Shown in pieces: positions 54,055-63,800 of a DNA stretch of 64,000 nucleotides. The position numbers and the translations under genes are program-made. Each line of letters starts with the position of its first letter. The first letter of the stretch is position 1. The DNA comes from Spirochaetales bacterium (GTDB lineage Bacteria; Spirochaetota; Spirochaetia; DSM-2461), in assembly GCA_028533045.1 (NCBI GenBank), contig JAQQAP010000014.1, positions 33,063-97,062 of the forward strand. Reading direction: 5' to 3'. A model generated the notes under the pieces. That model searched no databases. It had not been told where the DNA came from and saw nothing but the letters and a program-made list of their open reading frames with translations.

Positions 54055-54165
54055 ATGAAGAAATTGACCGTCAAAGAAATACTCCTTACCCTTGTCTCCC
54101 TTGGTCTTGCCCTTGGCGTTCTGGGCGGAGGAGCCCTTTTCCTGGCCCTTATGCTTTCCCTTTAG
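54055..54165 (+). CDS. 36-aa single-helix membrane peptide
   Basis: The frame encodes MKKLTVKEILLTLVSLGLAL followed by GVLGGGALFLALMLSL. A basic N-terminus and one ~25-residue hydrophobic helix are consistent with an inner-membrane small protein. Its own consensus-like promoter ends 6 nt before the ATG, supporting that it is a gene. It overlaps the end of the convergent aroDE by 17 bp. Function unknown; a chance ORF is possible. Confidence 0.5.
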   Translation: MKKLTVKEILLTLVSLGLALGVLGGGALFLALMLSL

Positions 54166-55651
54166 GAACGGCCTCTCCCGTAAACAGTTCAAACTGAACC
54201 ATCCCCTGCTCTCGCAGCATTTCCCAGCCCCCCAAAACGGTACAACCCGCTTTTGCGGCCCGGTCCATCATTACGGTAACAGCCGGTTTATAGACAATAT
54301 CGTAGACAAACTCGCGTCCCTTAAACTCGTAGAAATCGATGGGGTCCTGCTCTTCCTGGGGCGGCATTCCCGCATTGGTAGTCTGAACGATTATGTCGCT
54401 GAACTCCTCCATAAGGGGAATCGATTCGGAGGAAAGTGTCCCGGACTGTACAGAGAACTCGGCGGCCAGCTTTTCCGCCTTTTCCGCGGTCCTGTTAAGG
54501 ATAAGAACCTCTGCCCCGGCGTTGGTCAGGGCAAAAAGAATGGCCCTTGAAGCGCCGCCGGCTCCAATGACGGTACATTTTTTCCCTTCCAGAGGGCGTG
54601 AAGCGCGGCGGTCAATTCCCATGCTGTCCAACAGGGGGTAGAGGAAGCCGGGGGCGTCGGTATTTTCTCCCAGCCGCCTGCCGTTCTTCTTATAGTAGGT
54701 GTTGGAGGCCCCTATCTTCTTAACCGCCAGGGAGGGCTCATCAAGGACGGTAATAAGCTTCTCCTTAAAGGGCAGAGTCACCGAAAGGCCGCCGAAATCC
54801 AGGATATTATCCATGGGAATGAGGTCCTCAATATCATCCAGGAGAAAAGGGATATACACACCGGGAAGACCGGCCTGCTTAAGCCAGTTATTATGCAGTT
54901 CGGGGGAGCGGGACTGAATGATGGGGTTGCCAATGACGCCGTAAAGAGGCCAGTCCGCCTTAAGATCGCGGAAACGGTATCGTTCTATGAGAAGGGTCGG
55001 GTCCATATGGCCCGGGGCGCCCATCACTCCCTGGGCGGGAGAAGTAAAAGAGAGGAAGGAGCCCAATCTTTCGGCCAGGATACGGGAGAAGTAACCCCTT
55101 TCGCCCATGGCGAGGATGATTTTATCCTGCCCTTTAAGCTCTGCAGCGGCTTCCAGAAAAGGGACAATTTCCCGGGAGTGATTCAGGGTCACCGCCGCCT
55201 TGGGAATATCATCTTCCTTGATATTGCTCTTCATTCGCTGAGCCAGATTGTCCGGGAACCCCTTAAAATCGTGGAAAGAACGTATAATGCGCACACCCGC
55301 CTCCCGGGCGGTCTTTTCCGCTTCTTCGACCAGAGAGGGCTCCAGGTCATCCTCTAAATCAACATAGCCAAAACCCAGGGGGATAAAATCGCTATAGAGT
55401 TTGAGTCGTTTTGCTTCATCACCTTCGTAAAAACCGCCGTCACAGCTCCGGCGAACGGTAAGGATAAGAGGTACGGGAGAATTCTTTACAAAGGCTTCCA
55501 GGACGTCTCTATCCTGAGCCTTACCCTCTTTAACTGTATCCAGGCAGTCCAGACGCAGTTCGGCCAGGTCGATCTGTCCCCGGTAGCTGTCCAGGTAGGA
55601 CTGGTTTTCTTCAAAATCTTTGCCGGTAAGTACGAGTGTAATATGTGACAT
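54149..55651 (-). CDS. aroDE: Fused 3-dehydroquinate dehydratase/shikimate dehydrogenase
   Basis: 500 aa bifunctional shikimate-pathway enzyme. Residues 1-~225 are type I dehydroquinase with His in IIRSFHDFKG and the Schiff-base Lys in DIPKAAVTLN. Residues ~230-500 are shikimate dehydrogenase: YGVIGNPIIQSRSPELHNN, Lys/Asp in LSVTLPFKEKL and ENTDAPGFLYPL, and NADP fold VIGAGGASRAILFAL. The order AroD-AroE resembles plant and chlamydial fusions. AAGGAG precedes ATG. It converts dehydroquinate to shikimate. Confidence 0.94.
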   Translation of the reverse strand: MSHITLVLTGKDFEENQSYLDSYRGQIDLAELRLDCLDTVKEGKAQDRDVLEAFVKNSPVPLILTVRRSCDGGFYEGDEAKRLKLYSDFIPLGFGYVDLEDDLEPSLVEEAEKTAREAGVRIIRSFHDFKGFPDNLAQRMKSNIKEDDIPKAAVTLNHSREIVPFLEAAAELKGQDKIILAMGERGYFSRILAERLGSFLSFTSPAQGVMGAPGHMDPTLLIERYRFRDLKADWPLYGVIGNPIIQSRSPELHNNWLKQAGLPGVYIPFLLDDIEDLIPMDNILDFGGLSVTLPFKEKLITVLDEPSLAVKKIGASNTYYKKNGRRLGENTDAPGFLYPLLDSMGIDRRASRPLEGKKCTVIGAGGASRAILFALTNAGAEVLILNRTAEKAEKLAAEFSVQSGTLSSESIPLMEEFSDIIVQTTNAGMPPQEEQDPIDFYEFKGREFVYDIVYKPAVTVMMDRAAKAGCTVLGGWEMLREQGMVQFELFTGEAVPKGKA

Positions 55652-55675
55652 GCGAGCTCCTTGTGAAGCTCTATT

Positions 55676-56347
55676 TTACTGAGTCTTGAGCCCCGAATCA
55701 AGAAGGCCGTCCACCAGGGACTTCACCTTTTCAAAAATGACCGGAATGGGAAGGACTTGGCCCGCCTCGTCTTCGATGTTAACCAGTTCGTACTTGTCCC
55801 GTTCGCCCAGGGCCAGGAAGTAGTCCCGCACATCGGAAAGATAGGCTTTATTCTGTTCGTGGATGTCGTGGGTGAGATCCGTATAGTCCCGCTTCTGCTT
55901 TTTGGCCACCTGCCGGGCGGAGTTCTCCACGGAGATATCGAAAAGAATGGAAAGGTCCGGTTCGGGAATGCGATTAATGCCGAATTCCAGCTCTTCCAGC
56001 CAGGCCACAAAGGCTTCCCGCTCTTCCCGGGGGACCCGCCCCGCCTGGTGCCCCACATTGGAAGGCACGTAACGATCGCAGAGGATTACATGGCCGGTAA
56101 GTTCTGTCCGGTCAAAGAAATCCTTCCGGTCCATGGCAAAGAGAAGGGCCGCCAGCTTGGGATTGACCTGCTCCAAAGTTCCGTAAGCTCCGTTGAGGTA
56201 CTCCCCCACCATGTTTCCGAAAAAACTCGAATATTGAGGAAAGGAAATCAAGTCGACCTTAATCCCTTTGGATATGAGATATTCATAAATCAGTTTGGTT
56301 TGTGTTCCCTTACCGGAACCGTCGATACCGTCAACAGCAATGAGCAT
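55676..56347 (-). CDS. tmk: Thymidylate kinase
   Basis: 223 aa. Makes dTDP from dTMP. Walker A VDGIDGSGKGTQTKLIYEYL at the N-terminus, the DRY-like ILCDRYVPSNVGHQAGR near 95 and PEPDLSILFDISVE near 130. The LID (QVAKKQKRDYTDL) contains the basic residues. GGGAGG precedes ATG. Its 3' end lies 24 nt before the aroDE start on the same strand, so the two are probably co-transcribed. Confidence 0.93.
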   Translation of the reverse strand: MLIAVDGIDGSGKGTQTKLIYEYLISKGIKVDLISFPQYSSFFGNMVGEYLNGAYGTLEQVNPKLAALLFAMDRKDFFDRTELTGHVILCDRYVPSNVGHQAGRVPREEREAFVAWLEELEFGINRIPEPDLSILFDISVENSARQVAKKQKRDYTDLTHDIHEQNKAYLSDVRDYFLALGERDKYELVNIEDEAGQVLPIPVIFEKVKSLVDGLLDSGLKTQ

Positions 56348-56417
56348 GGCCGCCTCCCGAGCTAAGACTATAGCCCGGAAAAGAGACGGCCGTCAACTGA
56401 ATTTACCCGGGGAACAA

Positions 56418-57029
56418 CTAGAGTCGCTCTCCGTGGATAATCGCTTTGACATAGCGCTGGGTAGAGGAAGGAATCTCCCCCCTCTTCATAGACCGATAAC
56501 CGCAGTTATAGGCGGCCACGGCGGATGTGAGATCCCCTTCGGTAAGAGCATTCAGGTGGGCCAGGTAAGCCAGGCCGGTCTGGATGTTATGCTCCGGGTT
56601 GTAAGGGTCAAAGAGGGAAGAATCACCCTCAAAATATCGTTCCCCAAAGTACTCGATAAAGTTGGAGTTCAAGGCGAGCACGCCAATATCAAAGGAGCCG
56701 TCATAATTGTCCTGGGCGCTGCGAATGTATTCGCCGTGGTTGCTTTCGACCTCGGAGAGGCGGACAACAACATCCAGGGGAAGACCGTACTGGACGGAAT
56801 ATTTTATAAGAAGCAGTTCAATATTGTCGGGAACATTTTCCAAAAGGGCCGCATCTACCAGCATATTCTGTGAGCCGGCAGTTTCGACGGGAGCTACGGA
56901 AGTAGTATTCGATTCAAGTTCAACAATGTAGTTCTCCTCTACCCTATTGTCCCTGTTCTGAACAGTCTGGCTCTCTTCCGGGGTTACCAGAAAAAAGGGC
57001 ACCAGACGAAATAGGCTAAAGAAAATCAA
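56418..57029 (-). CDS. Lytic transglycosylase (SLT domain)
   Basis: About 203 aa. After a hydrophobic N-terminus (IFFSLFRLVPFFLV) an SLT fold spans ~80-195: catalytic Glu in RLSEVESNHGEYI, then FDIGVLALNSNFIEYFG in place of the usual GLMQ segment, NIQTGLAYLAHL and SAVAAYNCGYRSMKRG. It should cleave murein in the periplasm. A start at 57077 is open, but AGAAAGGA lies 7 nt before TTG 57029, giving a signal-like N-terminus. Confidence 0.85.
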   Translation of the reverse strand: MIFFSLFRLVPFFLVTPEESQTVQNRDNRVEENYIVELESNTTSVAPVETAGSQNMLVDAALLENVPDNIELLLIKYSVQYGLPLDVVVRLSEVESNHGEYIRSAQDNYDGSFDIGVLALNSNFIEYFGERYFEGDSSLFDPYNPEHNIQTGLAYLAHLNALTEGDLTSAVAAYNCGYRSMKRGEIPSSTQRYVKAIIHGERL

Positions 57030-57067
57030 GTTATAATCCTTTCTAGTTATACATAGATATGAGGGGG

Positions 57068-57097
57068 AAATTAACACACAAAAACCACAATTGTCAA
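57068..57097 (-). promoter_or_regulatory. Promoter of the lytic transglycosylase gene
   Basis: Minus strand TTGACA (57092-57097), 18-bp spacer, TAATTT (57068-57073). It lies downstream of the sRNA terminator, so the gene does not depend on the sRNA promoter. Confidence 0.6.
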
Positions 57098-57132
57098 GAT
57101 TGGATGTAGCATTATCGATGTTTTAATGAAGG

Positions 57133-57159
57133 TAAAAAAAAAGCTCCCCTAAGGGAGCT
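57133..57159 (-). terminator. Terminator of the candidate sRNA
   Basis: 7-bp stem AGCTCCC/GGGAGCT with a TTAG loop, then nine T on the minus strand. No minus-strand protein gene ends here. Confidence 0.75.
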
Positions 57160-57219
57160 AAACTTTTGATAATATATTAAACACTTTATGATATCATTTT
57201 TCAATGTTCTCTTTTACAT
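57133..57219 (-). ncRNA. Candidate small RNA, about 87 nt
   Basis: A self-contained minus-strand unit: TTGTCA-N17-TAATAT promoter (57227-57255), predicted start at 57219-57221, and a terminator AGCTCCC/GGGAGCT with a nine-T tail (57133-57159). It holds no ORF beyond a start-stop AUG-UAA at its 5' end. The neighbouring transglycosylase gene has its own promoter further on. The sequence is AT-rich and matches no RNA family I know. An attenuated leader is the alternative. Confidence 0.55.
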
Positions 57220-57226
57220 CTAAACT

Positions 57227-57255
57227 ATATTACCATTTCTATATGAAGATGACAA
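57227..57255 (-). promoter_or_regulatory. Promoter of the candidate sRNA
   Basis: Minus strand TTGTCA (57250-57255), 17-bp spacer, TAATAT (57227-57232). Confidence 0.6.
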
Positions 57256-57271
57256 GTAGTTTCTTCATATA
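57240..57271. promoter_or_regulatory. Perfect 10-bp inverted repeat over the sRNA promoter
   Basis: TATATGAAGA (57240-57249) and TCTTCATATA (57262-57271) flank 12 bp that contains the -35 box. A regulator binding here would block the sRNA promoter. It is 38 bp upstream of the vWA operon promoter. Confidence 0.6.
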
Positions 57272-57308
57272 AATCACAAATTAGATATTTTTCTTCATTT
57301 TTTCTACT

Positions 57309-57337
57309 TTTACAATCTTTTTACAAGTTGAGACAAT
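57309..57337 (+). promoter_or_regulatory. Promoter of the vWA-kinase-regulator operon
   Basis: TTTACA (57309-57314), 17-bp spacer, GACAAT (57332-57337). Leader ~58 nt ending in AGAGGTGAAAGG. Confidence 0.5.
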
Positions 57338-57401
57338 CGGATGACAACTACTCTCTTCTTCCGCTGTAAGCTGATAACAGATCACACAGAGAGGTGAAAG
57401 G

Positions 57402-58526
57402 ATGAAACGGATTGGTTTAATTTTAATTATGGCTCTTTTAGCCACCGCAGGGATTAGCGCCCAGGACAGTTCTTACGGAGAAGAATCCTACATTCAGCTG
57501 GCCCTTCTTTTAGATACGTCAAACAGCATGGACGGTCTTATTAATCAGGTTAAAAGCCAGTTATGGAAGATTGTTTCCCAAACGGCCAGGGAAAGACGGA
57601 ACGGCAAACGGCCTATTCTTCAGGTGGCCCTTTACGAATACGGGAATGACAGCTTAAGCATACTAAACGGCTACGTCCGGGAAGTGGTTCCCTTTACCAC
57701 CGACCTGGACCGCATTTCCCAGGCCCTTTTTGAACTCACCACCAACGGGGGGAGCGAATTTTGCGGCAAGGTAATCTCTACCGCCGTAAAGGACCTGGCC
57801 TGGGACGGCCGGGACGATACGCTGCGCCTTCTGTTTATTGCGGGGAACGAGCCCTTTGACCAGGGCCCGACCAACTATAACAGAGCCATAGAGGGTGCGG
57901 TAAGAAAAGATATCACCGTAAACACCATCTTCTGCGGAGACTATGATGAGGGGCGCTACACCCATTGGGAAGCGGGGGCCCATATGGGAGGAGGCATTTA
58001 CGTCAATATCAACAGTGACTTCGCCTACTCCCACATTCCCGCTCCCCAGGACCGGCGCATAGAGGAACTTAACCGTAAGCTCAACCACACCTACCTGGGC
58101 TACGGCTACGAGGGAGAAGCCAAAATGGCCCGCCAGGAAGCGCAGGATGCCAATGCCCAGAGCCTGGGGATCGGCAGCCTTATGGAACGGGCCCAGGTTA
58201 AGTCCTCCTCCAGCTACAGCAATTCCGAATGGGACCTGGTGGATGCTTATGCAGAAGACGAAGAGATCCTGGCCGACATGGCCCCTGCCGAGCTTCCCCC
58301 GGCCCTGCAGGGTATGGATGAGGAAGAACAGGAGGCCTATATAAAAGAGCTTCGGGAAGAGAGAAGACTGATTCAGGAAGAGATAGCCCAATTAGGAGCA
58401 GAACGGGAACTCTATATTGCGGAACAGCGGGCTCTAACAGAGGAGGGAGAGGTATCGGCCCTGGACAAGGCGGTCATAGAAGGAATCAGAAAATCGGCGG
58501 AAGCCAAGGGCTTCCATCTTGAATAA
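57402..58526 (+). CDS. Exported von Willebrand factor A-domain protein
   Basis: 374 aa. Signal peptide (MKRIGLILIMALLATAGISA) without a lipobox. Residues ~28-220 form a vWA fold with a MIDAS metal site DTSNSM near 38, and TNGGSEFCGKV and LLFIAGNEPF as partner loops. A helical, acidic tail follows with a coiled coil (ELREERRLIQEEIAQLGAE) to the end. vWA domains bind ligands through a divalent ion. The kinase gene begins 9 nt downstream, so this protein may be the ligand-sensing part of that two-component system. Confidence 0.85.
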   Translation: MKRIGLILIMALLATAGISAQDSSYGEESYIQLALLLDTSNSMDGLINQVKSQLWKIVSQTARERRNGKRPILQVALYEYGNDSLSILNGYVREVVPFTTDLDRISQALFELTTNGGSEFCGKVISTAVKDLAWDGRDDTLRLLFIAGNEPFDQGPTNYNRAIEGAVRKDITVNTIFCGDYDEGRYTHWEAGAHMGGGIYVNINSDFAYSHIPAPQDRRIEELNRKLNHTYLGYGYEGEAKMARQEAQDANAQSLGIGSLMERAQVKSSSSYSNSEWDLVDAYAEDEEILADMAPAELPPALQGMDEEEQEAYIKELREERRLIQEEIAQLGAERELYIAEQRALTEEGEVSALDKAVIEGIRKSAEAKGFHLE

Positions 58527-58535
58527 GAGGATAAA

Positions 58536-60472
<1,937 letters not shown>

Positions 60473-60476
<4 letters not shown>

Positions 60477-61177
60477 TTACCATACTGGTGGCGGAAGACG
60501 AAGAGCCGATTAGGGAGGGCCTGATTGACCTGCTCGAAGGAGAGGGTTACAAGGTGCTGGCCGCAGCGGACGGACGTTCGGCCTTGAACCTTTACCGGGA
60601 GCAGGGGGCGGATATGGCCCTTTTGGATATTATGATGCCCGGCATGAGCGGTTACGAACTCTGCGGAGAGATTCGTAGGGAAAACGCCCGCATACCGGTC
60701 ATTTTTCTCTCTGCCCGGGAGGAGGAAATAGACAAGGTGGTAGGCCTGGAACTGGGAGCGGACGATTACATTGTTAAACCCTTTGGGGTAAGGGAGCTGC
60801 TGGCCCGGTTAAAATCGGTGTGGCGGAGAAGCGGAGCGGCCCGGGAGCAGGAGAGCTCCGTTCCGGAGAGAGAGGACTTTCCCTTTGCCGGAGGCGTTGT
60901 GAATCCCCGGCGCTTCTGTTTTGAACGGAGCGGGATTGAACAGGAGCTGAGCGAACGGGAGGTGGCCCTCCTTTCCTACTTTTTTCGCCGCCCCGGGGAG
61001 GTTTTGAGCCGGGAGAAACTGCTGGAGGACCTCTGGGGCCTGGAATACGGGGGCACCACACGGACCCTGGACCAGCACATTGCCAAACTCAGACGTAAAA
61101 TCGAAGAAGATCCGGCCCATCCCAGGGCCATTATAACCGTACACGGAACGGGTTATCGTTACTTTAGGGAAGAGTGA
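60473..61177 (+). CDS. OmpR/PhoB-type response regulator
   Basis: 234 aa. Receiver with DEE acidic pair in LVAEDEEPIREGL, phospho-Asp in ALLDIMMPGMSGYE near 51, and K in DDYIVKPFGVRELLARL. A winged-helix DNA-binding domain fills ~140-232 (RPGEVLSREKLLEDLWGLE, RTLDQHIAKLRRKIEED, VHGTGYRYFREE). It is the partner of the kinase upstream, and may act on the dyad and promoters of the 57.2-kb region, though no binding motif is proven. GTG start. Confidence 0.94.
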
Positions 61178-61817
61178 CTTTTAGGGCGACTCCCAACCAA
61201 TCTATATCGCTTTTCACTTCCAGAGAAGAATTCCAGGCCCGTTCCCGTCCTACAAGCCGCTCTTTCCTGTCAAAATGGAGGGGGTCGTAAATCTGTCCCT
61301 CCGGTCCTAAAACAATTGAGTGATAATTATTGTCCCGGTTCTTTACGGGGGTCATAATAACCTCATTCGCCCCAATGCGGTTTTCTGCTAATGCATATCC
61401 CATGGGAACCTGAATCTTTTCATTAAGACGAAATTCCTGGGGGAACTGCAATCTCAAAGCTTCCATGCGAGCCTCATCACGAAAAAGGATTTTCACATCC
61501 AGTCCCAATTCCCTACAAATATAGGCCGCAGCTACGGGAGAACTTAAACCGGGAATAGAGGAAATGTAACAGCTATGCTTCTCCAGAGAGATAATCCCTA
61601 TGAGGGAATAGAGCTTTTTCATAAGGAGATAAAGATCGTCCCCCTCTTCCAATACAACAGGGGGTCCAGTGAAAGAGAGGGTCTCCTTGTCAATTTTATT
61701 CAGCTTAATCGGCTTACGAATAGGAACAAGCTCAAAGGCATAAAGGGAAGCAACAAGACAGTAGCCGCCGCACATAGTAGTATCTCTCGGTTGTCTGAAT
61801 AGGGGGAAGTCTCTCAT
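61164..61817 (-). CDS. Possible papain-like cysteine hydrolase, unknown target
   Basis: 217 aa. DTTMCGGYCLVASLYAFEL near the N-terminus, NNYHSIVLGPEGQIYDPLHF near the C-terminus. The order Cys ... His ... Asp with aromatic/Gly surroundings recalls C39-like or papain-fold peptidases and amidases. No signal peptide or membrane segment. No family is recognised and catalysis is unproven. The last 14 bases overlap the response-regulator stop (convergent). A TATATT lies 9 nt before the ATG with no good -35. Confidence 0.6.
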   Translation of the reverse strand: MRDFPLFRQPRDTTMCGGYCLVASLYAFELVPIRKPIKLNKIDKETLSFTGPPVVLEEGDDLYLLMKKLYSLIGIISLEKHSCYISSIPGLSSPVAAAYICRELGLDVKILFRDEARMEALRLQFPQEFRLNEKIQVPMGYALAENRIGANEVIMTPVKNRDNNYHSIVLGPEGQIYDPLHFDRKERLVGRERAWNSSLEVKSDIDWLGVALKVTLP

Positions 61818-61841
61818 ATTTTACTTAATATACCACAAAGG

Positions 61842-63677
61842 TCAGCTACTTTTCACGGAGAAAAAGGTAATTCTGTCCCGTCCCTCTTCTTTACTTCTGT
61901 AAAGAGCCTTGTCGGCCTGCTCCAACAGTTCTTCCGCAGTACTTTCCAGGGAAGGAATAACCGTGGCCACCCCCATACTAAGGGTAACCGATTTTCCGGG
62001 AAAAGCGGGATGGCCCATCTGCAGGACCTCTACCCGGTCTTTAATCAGCCGAGCCAAATGAAGGACCTCGTCTCCGTCGGTCTGGGGTAGAATCAACAGA
62101 AACTCCTCCCCTCCGAAACGGGCGGGAATATCCGACTCACGGCGAGCCGTTTCCTTTAGGATTAGGGCGATTTTCTGTATGCATACATCCCCGGCCAGGT
62201 GGCCCAGGCTGTCATTGTAAAGCTTAAAATGGTCTATGTCGCACAAAATGACCGAGAGGGGCAGCTTTTCCCGGCCCAGTCGCTTCCATTCGGCCTTAAG
62301 GGTCTTCTCAAAATAGCGGCGATTGTAAAGACCGGTCAGGGAATCCACCTGGGAAAGGGACTTGAGCTTGGCGTTGGTCTCCTTAAGCTCCCGGGTTCTT
62401 TCGTTTACCTTCTGCTCCAGTCGGGAGGCCAGGGTCATCTCTGCCTTAAGGGCTATTTCCCGGGCCTTGTCATTTTCCCGGCGCATCAGGTCAAAGCGGT
62501 AGGAGAGAGAGAGGGACAGAAGCATCATCTGAATCACAGCGGCATACTGATTCAGGTTCTTGAGTAAAAAGTGCTCCCCAAAGGGACCGAGGGAGAGAAT
62601 AGAGTAAAGAATCTGGGCCACAATAATCGTGGAATAGGAGATAAAAAAATAGAGGGCCGGTTTATATCCCCGGGCATAACTAATGATGGTAATGATAAAG
62701 ATTCCCAATAAAACCACCGTTCCCACCGCATTGCCGTAAATAAAGGAGACCATAAAATTTTCAAATAGAAAAACAATAAGCGAAAGAAAAAAGCCTAAAA
62801 CAGCAAGGATCTTAAGCGCCCTGTCACAACGGGGAAGCAACTCTTTGGTTCTAAGAAATTCCCGGGCAAGGAAACAACCCACCCCCAGGGAGATTCCCCC
62901 AAAAACAGCAGAAAAAATGGTAGTCCACCGCCCCTCCACAAAGGGCCAGAGAAACTGAGCCCCGTAACCGTTCAGAGCAGAAAGGTAAATCGTGTAAACG
63001 AACACGTAAAAGACGTAGTAAAGGTAGTTCCTGTCGCGAAGAAAGAAATAGATGAAGATATTATAGACCAACATGGCAATAAGAATGGCGTAGATTGTAC
63101 TATAGAGGGACTTCATCCGGGTTATCTTGAGAAAATAAGCCTCGCTGGAGTAAAGGACGAGGGGGACGTCCAGGGAGTTTTCCGAGCGTACCTTAAGATA
63201 GACAACCCTTTGTTCTCCTGTGGGAATAGTCAGATTAAAGGCCAGCTCCGGCTCCCGAATTTCCCTCTCTCGGAAGGGCTGTTTATAGGACCAGGAGTTT
63301 GTTAAAGTCGGCCTCTCTCCGGGTTTTCCCATATAGACTTGGGTCGTATAGAACTTGTGGATGTTGAATTCCAGAATCCAAAGATCCTTTTGAGACTGAT
63401 TATCCACCTCAAAACGGAGCCAGAGAGTGTCGCCGGTCAAACCAAAGTCAAGATCCTCCGGGGAAGGGCTGAAGAGAGAGGCGATAACCCGATCAAGTCC
63501 GAATTCGCCCTCTTTATCCCTCAATACTTCAATTTTTCCTTTGAGAGAAATACTTGAACTTTCATCCCTAAGGAGAAGAGGTTTTAAGCTTGATTCTTCT
63601 CCCTGCAGGACGGTAGTTGACAGAAAACCGATGAAGAGAAGAAAAAAAATGGTAGTCTTTTGAAACAAGTGATTCAT
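61842..63677 (-). CDS. 7TMR-DISM sensor with GGDEF domain
   Basis: 611 aa. Signal sequence, then a periplasmic 7TMR-DISMED2-like beta domain (~45-180; FGLTGDTLWLRFEVDNQSQK), seven membrane helices (~190-395), a coiled coil (LASRLEQKVNERTRELKETN) and a GGDEF domain with DSLTGLYNRRYFEKTL and FGGEEFLLILP near 521. Active diguanylate cyclase is expected, gated by a periplasmic, probably carbohydrate-like, ligand. SVTLSMGVATV and LLEQADKALYRSKEEGRDR complete the domain. Confidence 0.93.
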   Translation of the reverse strand: MNHLFQKTTIFFLLFIGFLSTTVLQGEESSLKPLLLRDESSSISLKGKIEVLRDKEGEFGLDRVIASLFSPSPEDLDFGLTGDTLWLRFEVDNQSQKDLWILEFNIHKFYTTQVYMGKPGERPTLTNSWSYKQPFREREIREPELAFNLTIPTGEQRVVYLKVRSENSLDVPLVLYSSEAYFLKITRMKSLYSTIYAILIAMLVYNIFIYFFLRDRNYLYYVFYVFVYTIYLSALNGYGAQFLWPFVEGRWTTIFSAVFGGISLGVGCFLAREFLRTKELLPRCDRALKILAVLGFFLSLIVFLFENFMVSFIYGNAVGTVVLLGIFIITIISYARGYKPALYFFISYSTIIVAQILYSILSLGPFGEHFLLKNLNQYAAVIQMMLLSLSLSYRFDLMRRENDKAREIALKAEMTLASRLEQKVNERTRELKETNAKLKSLSQVDSLTGLYNRRYFEKTLKAEWKRLGREKLPLSVILCDIDHFKLYNDSLGHLAGDVCIQKIALILKETARRESDIPARFGGEEFLLILPQTDGDEVLHLARLIKDRVEVLQMGHPAFPGKSVTLSMGVATVIPSLESTAEELLEQADKALYRSKEEGRDRITFFSVKSS

Positions 63678-63726
63678 TAATTTCCATGGCCCGACGGGAC
63701 AAGCGGGACGTTATTGTTTTTAAATT

Positions 63727-63755
63727 ATGATAGTACTATATCATGGTTTTGGCAA
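63727..63755 (-). promoter_or_regulatory. Promoter of the 7TMR-GGDEF gene with palindromes over the -10
   Basis: Minus strand TTGCCA (63750-63755), 17-bp spacer, TATCAT (63727-63732). ATAGTACTAT (63730-63739) is a perfect palindrome and ATGATA-N6-TATCAT (63727-63744) a second dyad; both overlap the -10. Confidence 0.55.
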
Positions 63756-63800
63756 AAAAACAAATTATGTATAAGGAAACTACAGAGCCAATAACATTCC

